The position numbers were made by a program, and so were the translations under genes. Below are positions 1 to 7,213 of a stretch of 64,000 nucleotides of DNA, one piece after another. The notes beneath the pieces were generated by a model that saw only the letters and a list, made by a program, of their open reading frames with translations, was not told the DNA's origin and did no database searches. The stretch's first letter is position 1; each line of letters begins with the position of its first letter. The stretch comes from an uncultured Clostridium sp. (GTDB lineage: Bacteria > Bacillota > Clostridia > Lachnospirales > Lachnospiraceae): contig URFM01000007.1 of NCBI GenBank assembly GCA_900547035.1, positions 30,463 to 94,462 of the forward strand, read 5' to 3'.

Positions 1-87
1 CTCCGGATGGGACCAAATCTGGTCGCTGAAAGCCACAAAGTCATCCTTTCGCTCATCCAAATAATCCAGAATTTCCTGTTTCGTCAT
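1..87 (-). CDS. M20-family amidohydrolase/peptidase, N-terminal 29 residues only
   Basis: The first 29 codons of a gene that runs off the left edge. The visible protein begins MTKQEILDYLDERKDDFV and continues to ...IWSHPE, which resembles the start of M20 amidohydrolases of the AbgB/aminobenzoyl-glutamate-hydrolase type, where a helix ends in an 'IW..PEL' stretch before the metal-binding core. The ATG at 87 is preceded by a purine-rich AAAGGAGAGG. Metal ligands are outside the window, so the family call rests on the N-terminus alone. It is transcribed away from the MarR gene, with a palindrome between them that could be the regulator's operator. Confidence 0.55.
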   Translation of the reverse strand, partial: MTKQEILDYLDERKDDFVAFSDQIWSHPE

Positions 88-195
88 CGCCTGTTCCTCT
101 CCTTTCCCCTCATACGCCGCCGCTTTGGAGCAGCAGTGCCTGCTTTTTGGATTGTTTGATTAACAACCACTTTAAATTGATAGAAGCAAATAATT

Positions 196-210
196 ATAGT
201 TTATAACTAT
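196..210. promoter_or_regulatory. Perfect palindrome, candidate MarR operator
   Basis: ATAGTTTATAACTAT is a perfect 6-3-6 inverted repeat in an AT-rich stretch upstream of the M20 peptidase gene. MarR-family dimers typically bind short AT-rich palindromes of this size, and a MarR gene lies just upstream. Assignment to that regulator is inference. Confidence 0.45.
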
Positions 211-270
211 TAGATTTTATAATATAATAGAGAATCATAAATTGCCAATACAAAATAAAGCCGGGAACGC

Positions 271-311
271 AAAAAAATACCGAAGTCATGGATTTTTCCG
301 GACTCCGGTAT
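271..311 (-). terminator. Rho-independent terminator of the MarR gene
   Basis: Read on the minus strand, an 11-bp stem (ATACCGGAGTC with GACTTCGGTAT, one mismatch) closes a 13-nt loop and is followed directly by seven T residues. It lies 25 bp past the stop of the MarR gene. Confidence 0.75.
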
Positions 312-335
312 TCTATAACCGCCTGTTTTTCGTAT

Positions 336-758
336 TTAAGAACGATATTTCTGTAAATTCGCATAAATTTTTTCCAAGCTCTCGTAAAAAGCCTGACGCT
401 CAGCTTCCGTAAACCCCTCGAAACACTGTTCCTCCAGCTGGTCATAAATATCCTGAAGGTAATGCTGGACTTCCTTCCCTTTCTCTGTAATATAGACATT
501 CACTACTCTGGCAGAACTGCTGCTGCGCTCCCTCCGCAGCAGGCCGCGGTTCTCCATAGTTCTCAGGACGCTGCTGACGGTGGGGGGCTCCATAGAAAAC
601 TCCACCGCGAAATCCTTCTGCATACATCCGTCATGATGGTAGAGATAATCCAGCATCTTGGGCTGACCGTAGTTTATGTCATAGGCCATGGTACGGCCGA
701 CCAGAACTTTTCTCATATAGAAAAAAAACTGGGGCAGGATCTGATACAATTTTCGCAT
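336..758 (-). CDS. MarR-family transcriptional regulator
   Basis: A 140-residue winged-helix regulator. A longer open frame reaches 860, but the ATG at 758 (MRKLYQILPQFFFYM) has a GAGAGGG ribosome-binding site four to five bases upstream and gives the usual MarR length. The helix-turn-helix region runs from about MLDYLYHHDGCMQKDFA to MENRGLLRRE, followed by the wing (SSSSARVVNVYITEKGKEV) and a C-terminal dimerisation helix. MarR proteins usually repress nearby genes and are released by small ligands. The next gene in the direction of transcription encodes an M20 peptidase, with a 15-bp palindrome before it, so that gene is the likely target (inference). A hairpin plus T-run ends this gene. 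Confidence 0.85.
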   Translation of the reverse strand: MRKLYQILPQFFFYMRKVLVGRTMAYDINYGQPKMLDYLYHHDGCMQKDFAVEFSMEPPTVSSVLRTMENRGLLRRERSSSSARVVNVYITEKGKEVQHYLQDIYDQLEEQCFEGFTEAERQAFYESLEKIYANLQKYRS

Positions 759-863
759 ATTCCCTCTCACATGTGATGCTCCCCCTGGGGCACCATCACC
801 TCTCCTTTTCTCAAATGTACGGCAGCCAAACTGTTTCCCTCCGTTTTGTCCGCCGTTCATCTT

Positions 864-1463
864 CTATGGTATTATATTTTCGGAAAATTTGCAAGAAGTC
901 CCTTTCAGACGATCCCCCTTTTCACAAACGGCGTAAATCTCATCGTATTTCTGTTCAATCAGCGGCTCAACCTCCGCCGCCTTTTTCCGCGCCAGCATCT
1001 GATAGAGAAAATAGGGGGCAATCCATCCCGTGAAACCGGGAACCGCCAGCAGAATCATCAGCCAGACGACCGGAGAATCCCCTGTTATGGCAAATACGGA
1101 CCCTGCCATAAATGCCGTTCCGATGATCCCTGTGGTTATGGCTGCAATCAGGGCCGTCTGTGTCCTGGACTGTTTCAGTTTCCCGATTTCCGCGATGCAG
1201 CTGTCGAAATTGCGCTGGAGCCGAGTCAGCTCCGCCTTGTTGCTGATGCAGCGGATTCTGCGGAAATACAGCCTTCTCCTGTCCCTGTTTTTTCCGTTTC
1301 TTTTTTCCAGGATTCCCACCTTCTGCGGAGCCATACTCCGGTGTTCGTCCGGCTCCCATCCAAAGCATGGATAGCTGTCCATATAAAGGGAAACAAACTC
1401 CTCCGGCACCATAACCTCCCGGTATTCATAACCCATATATCCGCTTTTTTCTTCTGCATTCAT
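864..1463 (-). CDS. Hypothetical two-span membrane protein coupled to a response regulator
   Basis: A 199-residue protein of no family I recognise. Residues 1-100 are soluble, with a Pro/Trp/Glu-containing segment (FGWEPDEHRSM) and a basic stretch. Two hydrophobic helices follow at about 103-125 (ALIAAITTGIIGTAFMAGSV) and 133-155 (VVWLMILLAVPGFTGWIAPY), then a charged C-terminal tail. The ATG overlaps the stop of the upstream response regulator gene by four bases (ATGA), so the two are translationally coupled. There is no kinase core: no H-box and no ATP-binding motifs. It therefore does not replace the missing histidine kinase. Confidence 0.75.
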   Translation of the reverse strand: MNAEEKSGYMGYEYREVMVPEEFVSLYMDSYPCFGWEPDEHRSMAPQKVGILEKRNGKNRDRRRLYFRRIRCISNKAELTRLQRNFDSCIAEIGKLKQSRTQTALIAAITTGIIGTAFMAGSVFAITGDSPVVWLMILLAVPGFTGWIAPYFLYQMLARKKAAEVEPLIEQKYDEIYAVCEKGDRLKGTSCKFSENIIP

Positions 1464-2131
1464 TTCAGCACCGCCTTATATCCCAACCCTCTTACGGTCC
1501 GGATTTCAAAATCCCTGCATTCCGAAAACTTATCCCGCAGCTTGGTAATATATACGTCCACCGCCCGCAGTCCCGTATCGCTCTCCAGCCCCCAGAACTC
1601 ATCCATCAGTTGGGAACGTGAAAAGGCATGATTGGGGTAGGACAGCAGCTTATACATGATATTGAACTCCCGGGTAGTCACCGGAACCTCTTCTCCATTG
1701 ATGGAAGCGCCCATGGCGTCGGCATCCAGCACCAGACTTCCTACGGTCAGCTTCCGGCTGGCCTCGATATTGGCCCTGCGCAGCAGCGCCCGTACCCGCA
1801 TCAAAAGCTCGCTGAAATCAACGGGCTTTACCATATAGTCGTCAATTCCCAGGTCAAATCCCTTTTTCTTGGCCGGAAGGTCGTCCCGGGCGGACATGAA
1901 GAGAATGGGGATGTTCTGATTCAGCCCCCGCACCGTTTTCGCGAACTCAAATCCGTCAACATCAGGCATCATAATATCGGAAATAACCAAATCATACCTC
2001 TTTTGATACATGGCATCATAGGCCGCCCGGGCGCTGAAACATCCCTTTGCCTCATATCCGCTGTCGTTCAGATAGGTACACACGCTTCTGGTTAATTTGG
2101 TATCGTCGTCCACCACAAGAATTTGAATCAC
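1460..2131 (-). CDS. OmpR/PhoB-family response regulator (orphan)
   Basis: A 223-residue two-domain regulator. The receiver domain (about 1-120) has the acidic pocket D8-D9-D10, phospho-acceptor D52 (VISDIMMPDVDG), the conserved S80 and K102 (VKPVDF). The C-terminal winged helix (about 130-223) has the OmpR-type signature 'VTTREFNIMYKLLSYPNHAFSR' region and a final 'IRTVRGLGYKA'. Translation starts at a GTG at 2131 with AAAGGAGG eight bases upstream. No histidine kinase gene is adjacent on either side, so the partner must be elsewhere. The next gene overlaps by four bases. A direct repeat in its own promoter suggests autoregulation. Confidence 0.93.
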   Translation of the reverse strand: MIQILVVDDDTKLTRSVCTYLNDSGYEAKGCFSARAAYDAMYQKRYDLVISDIMMPDVDGFEFAKTVRGLNQNIPILFMSARDDLPAKKKGFDLGIDDYMVKPVDFSELLMRVRALLRRANIEASRKLTVGSLVLDADAMGASINGEEVPVTTREFNIMYKLLSYPNHAFSRSQLMDEFWGLESDTGLRAVDVYITKLRDKFSECRDFEIRTVRGLGYKAVLK

Positions 2132-2175
2132 CAGGTTTTCCTCCTTTATTCCCTTCTTTTAGCTCTGGTATCATC

Positions 2176-2204
2176 ATATCATAGAAATGTTTAAGTATTG
2201 TTAA
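2176..2204 (-). promoter_or_regulatory. Response-regulator promoter with PhoB-like direct repeat
   Basis: On the minus strand, TTAACA (2204-2199) and TGATAT (2181-2176) are separated by exactly 17 bp. The -35 TTAACA is followed after four bases by TTAAAC (2194-2189), giving a direct repeat with 10-bp phasing like the boxes bound by PhoB/PhoP-class regulators. The encoded protein belongs to that class, so autoregulation is plausible but unproven. Confidence 0.45.
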
Positions 2205-2240
2205 AATTCCGCTCTTTTCTTTAACCGGACTGCCGCAATA

Positions 2241-2283
2241 CAAAAGGAACCATGAAGGCGCCCCCGGCTTCCTCATGGTTCCC
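2241..2283 (-). terminator. Rho-independent terminator after the XRE regulator
   Basis: A perfect 10-bp stem (GGAACCATGA with TCATGGTTCC) around a GC-rich loop is followed on the minus strand by TTTTG. It closes the signalling island on its left side, before the response regulator gene. Confidence 0.75.
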
Positions 2284-2300
2284 ATATGATGGTTGTGTAT

Positions 2301-2747
2301 TTAGCATAAAGCTTTTTCATTCTCTTCAAACAGCTTATCATTGATTTCGTCCAACGGCGTATGATGAACGATGCCGTGGTAAATGATTGCCTCACGCCGG
2401 ATACGCGGGTAAAGCTGCGCGTAAGCCGCCTCCTTCAACAGCCGCTGTGTTTCGTCAATCGTCAACTCCATACCGATGCACAGGCACAGCAACTTGTCCC
2501 TGGATGGCTTGCGCCTTCCGGAAAATAACTGGTGGAGATACACCTCACTCATGCTGGCACGGCGTGCCAGTTCTGCCTTTGAAATGTTCTGATGATCATA
2601 GAGTTCTGAGAGCAGTTCGGTAATACTGCGATCAACGAAATAGGGCTGGTTTTCCTTAATATAGGAGTCAATATCAGATTCCACCATCAACTCCTGACTC
2701 AAATCGTCCGTACTTTTCTCGTCCGTAATACTCACCTTCTTCCCCAT
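2301..2747 (-). CDS. XRE/Cro-type helix-turn-helix regulator of the signalling island
   Basis: A 148-residue protein with a Cro/C1-type helix-turn-helix at about residues 42-100 (ELLSELYDHQNISKAELARR, then SEVYLHQLFSGRRKPSRDKL). A 40-residue acidic N-terminal extension precedes it, and a C-terminal part contains IYHGIVHHTPLDEIN. It is the last gene of the island. The sequence upstream is a near-copy of the kinase-operon promoter region, which suggests shared control and perhaps autoregulation. The start is uncertain: the ATG at 2747 has a weak AAGG site, and if the -10 at 2763-2758 is used the mRNA would be almost leaderless. The ATG at 2687 follows AGGAG with only three bases between. Confidence 0.8.
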   Translation of the reverse strand: MGKKVSITDEKSTDDLSQELMVESDIDSYIKENQPYFVDRSITELLSELYDHQNISKAELARRASMSEVYLHQLFSGRRKPSRDKLLCLCIGMELTIDETQRLLKEAAYAQLYPRIRREAIIYHGIVHHTPLDEINDKLFEENEKALC

Positions 2748-2756
2748 TTTACCTTA

Positions 2757-2806
2757 TATTTTACGAAATTTTGCAGAAGGATACAATATTCTGGCTGCAT
2801 AGTATT
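2757..2806 (-). promoter_or_regulatory. Shared promoter element, copy A (upstream of the XRE regulator)
   Basis: On the minus strand this 50-bp stretch contains TTGTAT (2786-2781), a 17-bp spacer and TAAAAT (2763-2758). It matches 28729-28778 at 42 of 50 positions without gaps, including the -10, most of the -35 and an upstream AATACTATGCAG block. Copy B precedes the kinase operon. The upstream conserved block is a candidate operator for the XRE protein. Confidence 0.65.
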
Positions 2807-2813
2807 TCTCGCA

Positions 2814-4313
2814 TTAAAACATAAGGCGGAAGGTCTGTCCGGCTATCGTAATCCGGTCGCCGCTGCGCAGCGCCTGACGCTTTAAGGCCGGCTGGTCGTT
2901 TACCAGCACCTGAAGCTGAGGAACCAGTGGTTCCACGTAAACACGGCTGTTTTCTATAAAAATCCGCAACGCCCGGGGAGGAATTTTCTCCTCTGAAAGA
3001 ACAATATCACAGGAGTCAGATCCACCTGCGATCAGCTCTTTTGTTAAGGAAAACTCTTTCCGCCGTGAAATCAGTATCCCATCCGGATCGTCCAACCGCA
3101 CAAAAATGCCCTCCGGATATTCTTTTGGGATCTCCTGCAAAGGAGTTTGGATTCGTTCAGCCCGCTTTCTTCTGTTAATCAGATACAGGATTATTACAAT
3201 TGCCAAAACGGCCGCAACGCCTGCTGCAATCCATACGGCACCGCCTTTTTCCCGGGCCGCGGCGGACTTTGTTTCTCCGCTTCCCGACTGAAGCGCTGAG
3301 TTTTCAGATGTCTCCTGGCTGCTTTGAGACGAATCGGACGGCGTTCCCTCTGCAGACGACTCTGTCTGGCTCTCTCCCTCTGCCTGCGCCTCTCCGGACA
3401 ACGGAATATCCACGTTCGCCTCGCCTTTACATAAAAGGGTTCCTCCGGAAGCGAAGGTAAAAGAGACCGGCTCATCTTCGCCGCTCGCTGCACAGCCAGT
3501 CAGATCAAATCCCACAACCATCAACTCACCGCCTGCCTCAGACAGTTCATCGGCTGCTGCCGCCGGGGCCAGACTCTCTCCCGCAACCTGATGCATTCCG
3601 CCGGAAGCTTCGGTCAGCTCTCCCAGCTTCTCCAAAGCGGCTGCATCGCTTCCCATCCCCAGGGAATGAAGCATCACATCGGAACGTTTTATCCGGTCCA
3701 GCAGTTCTTCAAAAGGGATTCCCCCCTGAGGGTCATACTGTACCGCATCCGTAATGACAATCATGCTTCGGAGCTCGTTTCCTTGACGGGGCAGACTTTC
3801 AAAATAATCCAAAGCGCTGTTCATACAGGTATGAAGCCGGGTTACGTCTTCATCAAAAGGAAGGGCAGCGATCTGCTCCGCCATAGTCTCAGCCGGAATG
3901 TCCTCATTTATGATCTGAAAACTGTCTCCCAAAGTAGCCAGGATAAACCGGGTATTCTCTCCGCTGCTTTTCACCAGCTGGCTGCAAAATTCCTCCAATT
4001 GTCCGCGAAATGGAGGCATCGAAGTGGAATTATCCACCAGAAGCAGATAGGTGATGGGAAATCCCGCCTGCCGTACCGTTTCCAAGCGGGTGGAAGTCCC
4101 AAATGACTGGCTCCCGATTTTCGCCTCCACCTGGGTCACAGGCCGGTCAATTCCATCCAGTTTCACATAGGTATACAATGTATTTTCATAGACGAACACC
4201 CGCACCGGCTGGGCACTTGCCGCAGCCAGAGCCTGTCCGCAGCACATAACCGCCATCAGACAGGCAGCGGCCCAGCACATGATTCCTTTTAAAACCTTCT
4301 GTTTCACGCTCAT
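2814..4313 (-). CDS. Secreted VWA domain / membrane span / cytoplasmic FHA-like protein
   Basis: A 499-residue protein. A signal peptide (about 1-32, ending QALAAA) leads into a beta-rich segment and then a von Willebrand A domain with a complete MIDAS start D94-N-S96-T-S98 (LLVDNSTSM), so it should bind a metal ion and a protein ligand outside the cell. A Ser/Glu-rich linker (about 315-350) precedes a transmembrane helix at about 355-377 (WIAAGVAAVLAIVIILYLIN) and basic stop-transfer residues. The last 100 residues look like a divergent FHA domain (SLTKELIAGGSDSCDIVL, then the LVNDQPA and GDRITIAGQTFRLMF strands); the usual SxxH is replaced by PPRALR, so phosphothreonine binding is uncertain. 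The start overlaps the PP2C stop by four bases. Confidence 0.85.
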   Translation of the reverse strand: MSVKQKVLKGIMCWAAACLMAVMCCGQALAAASAQPVRVFVYENTLYTYVKLDGIDRPVTQVEAKIGSQSFGTSTRLETVRQAGFPITYLLLVDNSTSMPPFRGQLEEFCSQLVKSSGENTRFILATLGDSFQIINEDIPAETMAEQIAALPFDEDVTRLHTCMNSALDYFESLPRQGNELRSMIVITDAVQYDPQGGIPFEELLDRIKRSDVMLHSLGMGSDAAALEKLGELTEASGGMHQVAGESLAPAAAADELSEAGGELMVVGFDLTGCAASGEDEPVSFTFASGGTLLCKGEANVDIPLSGEAQAEGESQTESSAEGTPSDSSQSSQETSENSALQSGSGETKSAAAREKGGAVWIAAGVAAVLAIVIILYLINRRKRAERIQTPLQEIPKEYPEGIFVRLDDPDGILISRRKEFSLTKELIAGGSDSCDIVLSEEKIPPRALRIFIENSRVYVEPLVPQLQVLVNDQPALKRQALRSGDRITIAGQTFRLMF

Positions 4314-5035
4314 TCCTCCTCCACAAAAACTGCAATCACGGAAAAGTTGTCATTTCCGGGCGGCGTCCGGCGAATCTGCCGCAGCAGCATCAGCTGAACC
4401 CACTGGGCGGGCGTCTCCGCCTTTAAAAGATCCGCCTGTATTTCTTCCTGGTAGACGTACTCCCAGAAGCCGTCGGAACACAGGAGAAACGCATCCCCGG
4501 GCTTTAGCTCTGCCTGCCCGGTTTCCGGCTGGCAGGAGGCTTTTCCCAGCACCCGCAAAAGGCTGGAACGGTCATCGTCGTGGTAGACGTCCATATAGGA
4601 AATCTCCCCTCCCAGATATTTCATGTAGGTAACCGAGTGGTCGCGGGTCGCAAAGACCAGCTGGCCATCTGAGAAACGGTAAAGGCGGGAGTCTCCCACA
4701 TGAGCCCAGAAGGCCAGGTCTCCCTCCAGGGCCAGGGCCACCGCCGTTGTCTTCATATCTTCCCGGCCCGGAACCTTCTGCCCCTCCAACACCAGCCGGT
4801 TGGCCTCCTCCAGCTGCCCTTTCAGCGTTTCGATGTCCAGGGTCTCTGCTCCGGCGCAGCCCGCCCAAATGGCCTGGGCGGCAAGGCCGGAAGCCACCTC
4901 GCCGCTGCTGTGTCCGCCCAGACCGTCTGCCAGCACGAAAACTCCCCTTCTATTTTGAAGGCCGCAGCAGATGCTGTCCTCGTTATTCGGACGTCCTCCC
5001 TTGTTGGTATAGGCGTAATAGGAAATTTTCATCAT
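4310..5035 (-). CDS. PP2C-family Ser/Thr protein phosphatase (first copy)
   Basis: A 241-residue soluble phosphatase of the PPM/PP2C type, close to the length of Bacillus PrpC and mycobacterial PstP catalytic domains. Metal-binding and catalytic motifs are intact: RPNNED (15-20), ADGLGGHSSGE (about 36-46), HVGDSRLYRF, CSDGFWE and the terminal DNFSVIAVFV. It should remove phosphate from Ser/Thr residues using two metal ions. It overlaps the genes on both sides by four bases, between two FHA proteins, so it is co-translated with them. It is the likely opponent of the LRR kinases. It has no membrane segment, unlike PstP. Confidence 0.93.
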   Translation of the reverse strand: MMKISYYAYTNKGGRPNNEDSICCGLQNRRGVFVLADGLGGHSSGEVASGLAAQAIWAGCAGAETLDIETLKGQLEEANRLVLEGQKVPGREDMKTTAVALALEGDLAFWAHVGDSRLYRFSDGQLVFATRDHSVTYMKYLGGEISYMDVYHDDDRSSLLRVLGKASCQPETGQAELKPGDAFLLCSDGFWEYVYQEEIQADLLKAETPAQWVQLMLLRQIRRTPPGNDNFSVIAVFVEEE

Positions 5036-6273
5036 GCTTCCATCTCCAGATAGATTGTGTTGTCCGCCTCGCCCAGATAGATGGAGCTGTTAGGCGGCAG
5101 TTTCACCGGCGTGTTCGGCGCAATGCGCTGCCCGTTCATCAGGAATGTTCCGTAGGTGGAATTCAGATCCGTTACAATAAACATCTGCTCCTGCTCGTCA
5201 AAATACACCTGACAATGCCTGGAACTGACCCCCGGCGTTCCGTCCTGGAAAACCAGACGGCAGGTTGCGGGATCGCGGCCAATCTGCACCGGCTGGTGAT
5301 GCAGCTGTACCACCATTCCCCCGTGCTGGGCAGCCATAGAGCGCAGTACCGGCGATCCCTTTTTGTCCGGGGTCTCTTCCTGAACCGGAGAAGCAGGAGC
5401 CTCGGGGGCGGCCGCAGCTTTTTTCTTCTTTCCCATCACCACAACCAATACGACGATTACCACAATCACAGCCGCCCCTGCGCCTGCATACAACGCCGCC
5501 GGAATGCCCTCCGCTTCATAAAGGCTGTATGGGATGTTATTCCGGTCCAGGAGGAATTTTACTTCACTGGAGCTTACGGCGTAAAACAGATTCTGGTCCA
5601 GTTTCGAACCTGCGGTGCTGATTCCGATCACGGCTCCGTCCCCGTCGATCAGGGGGCCGCCGGAGTTTCCGCCGCTTAAAGCCGCATCCGTCTGAATTAA
5701 TTCCCTTCCTGTACCGCTCTCTGTCAGGAAACGTCCGATGCTTCCTGTGGTAACCGTGGCATCTCCCTGGCTGGCGGAGGTAACTGCCTGAACCGTAACG
5801 TCAGCCGCCAGAGGATATCCCACTGCGTATACCTCGCTGCCCAAAGAGTCTTCTTCTGGAGCGCGAAGCCGCAGAGGTACACGTTTATCTGTAGGTTCCG
5901 CCAGCTTTAAGACCGCCACATCCTTTGCGGCATCATACACCACCAGGTAGGCCTCCTGCTGATCGTTTTCATCAAACATGACATACAGTTCTCCGCCCCC
6001 AAGGGCTTCTCCAGCCAGAATATAATCTTCAATCACATGGCAGTTGGTGATAATGTACTCCGGGTTCTGCCCCTCTTCTCCTACAAAAAATCCGGTTCCT
6101 CTCCAATACTGCATCGTTCCGCTGCTGTCAGGGGCGCCGGAATAAAGAAGCACCACGCCGTCCAGCACGCTCTGGTCAAAGTCGGCAAAGGCCGGCACGG
6201 CCATGGCCAGGGTCATCAGCAGCACCAGCGCTCCGGTTTTCACAGCCGCAGCTATCTTTCGAAATCTTTTCAT
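5032..6273 (-). CDS. Exported trypsin-like protease / membrane span / cytoplasmic FHA protein
   Basis: A 413-residue protein. The frame is open to 6327, but the ATG at 6273 follows AAAGGAGAGG at nine bases and begins a clean signal peptide (MKRFRKIAAAVKTGALVLLM, cleavage near AFA-D). The HtrA/trypsin-like domain (about 35-250) has an intact triad: H79 (TNCHV), D118 (KDVAVL) and S204 (GGNSGGPL). A hydrophobic helix at about 260-280 is followed by KKKK, then an Ala/Pro linker and a canonical FHA domain (325-413) with G332-R333, S351-R-H353 and N371-STYGT. The topology therefore puts a protease outside and a phosphothreonine reader inside. There is no PDZ domain. It overlaps the downstream PP2C by four bases. 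Confidence 0.9.
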   Translation of the reverse strand: MKRFRKIAAAVKTGALVLLMTLAMAVPAFADFDQSVLDGVVLLYSGAPDSSGTMQYWRGTGFFVGEEGQNPEYIITNCHVIEDYILAGEALGGGELYVMFDENDQQEAYLVVYDAAKDVAVLKLAEPTDKRVPLRLRAPEEDSLGSEVYAVGYPLAADVTVQAVTSASQGDATVTTGSIGRFLTESGTGRELIQTDAALSGGNSGGPLIDGDGAVIGISTAGSKLDQNLFYAVSSSEVKFLLDRNNIPYSLYEAEGIPAALYAGAGAAVIVVIVVLVVVMGKKKKAAAAPEAPASPVQEETPDKKGSPVLRSMAAQHGGMVVQLHHQPVQIGRDPATCRLVFQDGTPGVSSRHCQVYFDEQEQMFIVTDLNSTYGTFLMNGQRIAPNTPVKLPPNSSIYLGEADNTIYLEMEA

Positions 6274-6331
6274 CACAATTTTCCTCTCCTTTTTCATTCT
6301 TTCATCCGCGCTCAGGCGGGATTTCACTTCA

Positions 6332-7213
6332 TCAGCAGGCGATCATCACGCCGGTATAATTGTCCTGTTCCGGAATCTGTTTTTCCAGAACCATGGTTTC
6401 CAGAAGCGCGCAGCCCTCATCCGGCGGCAGGGACATGGCCTCCAACAGCTCCGGCGGGCTTAAAACTCCGCTGATGCCGTCCGAGCACAGAAGGATCACG
6501 TCTCCCGGTTTGAGAATCCATGGCCGCAAATTCAGATCCACCTCCTTTAAATGGTCGATTCCCACAAATGAGGTCAGCCTTCTGGCATCCGCATCACTTT
6601 GGGCCCTGGTCTTGTCAATGGTCTCCTCCTCCAGTTCTCTGGCATACAGCTGATTCAGGTAGGTATGTTCCCGGTTCAGCTGGAACACGCCTCCTCCCCG
6701 CTTGAGGAAAATGGCGCTGTCCCCCACACTGAGCCAATGCATCTGATTCTCCCATATATGGACTGCGGTCAGGGTTGTACCGCTGGCTCCCTGTGACCGT
6801 GAAAACACCTGGTCACTGGCAGCGAACGCCCCGCCATAAAGCCACTCCGGAGGGGTCTGCCGTCTATCCCATCCGGAAAAGCGATCCAGCAGCACATCTA
6901 CCGCCAGCTGGCTGGCCGCCTTTCCATCCGCCATTCCTCCCATGCCGTCTGCCACCATGGCCAAAAGCCCCTGACTGCGCCGCCGCTCAGGATCCGAGGA
7001 ATTTAGAACGGCAAAGGAATCCTCCTGCTGCTCCCTGTCCCCCACTCCCTGAATATTTCCCACCTGAATGCGGATTTCCTCCGAATATTCCTCCTCCGCC
7101 TCATAGGCCTGCTGGGCTTGTGTCCCGGCCCCGGATTCCTCCTGGACGTTTCCATCCGTCGGGAAAGGATCTGAGGGCTTTGAGCGTCCAAAGAGCCTTT
7201 TCAATAGTCCCAT
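6332..7213 (-). CDS. PP2C-family Ser/Thr protein phosphatase with N-terminal extension (second copy)
   Basis: A 293-residue phosphatase. The chosen ATG at 7213 (MGLLKRLFGRS) overlaps the FHA stop as TGATG and has AGAGGAGGA seven to eight bases upstream; the frame is open to 7240. A charged, low-complexity N-terminal extension of about 50 residues precedes the PP2C core: GDREQQEDSF, VADGMGGMADGKAAS, WLSVGDSAIFL, LCSDGISGVL and EQDNYTGVMIAC. The last motif reads DN-Y-T rather than the common DN-x-S/T. It differs strongly from the first PP2C, so the two are not recent duplicates and may have different substrates. It is soluble and translationally coupled to the FHA gene. Confidence 0.92.
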   Translation of the reverse strand: MGLLKRLFGRSKPSDPFPTDGNVQEESGAGTQAQQAYEAEEEYSEEIRIQVGNIQGVGDREQQEDSFAVLNSSDPERRRSQGLLAMVADGMGGMADGKAASQLAVDVLLDRFSGWDRRQTPPEWLYGGAFAASDQVFSRSQGASGTTLTAVHIWENQMHWLSVGDSAIFLKRGGGVFQLNREHTYLNQLYARELEEETIDKTRAQSDADARRLTSFVGIDHLKEVDLNLRPWILKPGDVILLCSDGISGVLSPPELLEAMSLPPDEGCALLETMVLEKQIPEQDNYTGVMIAC

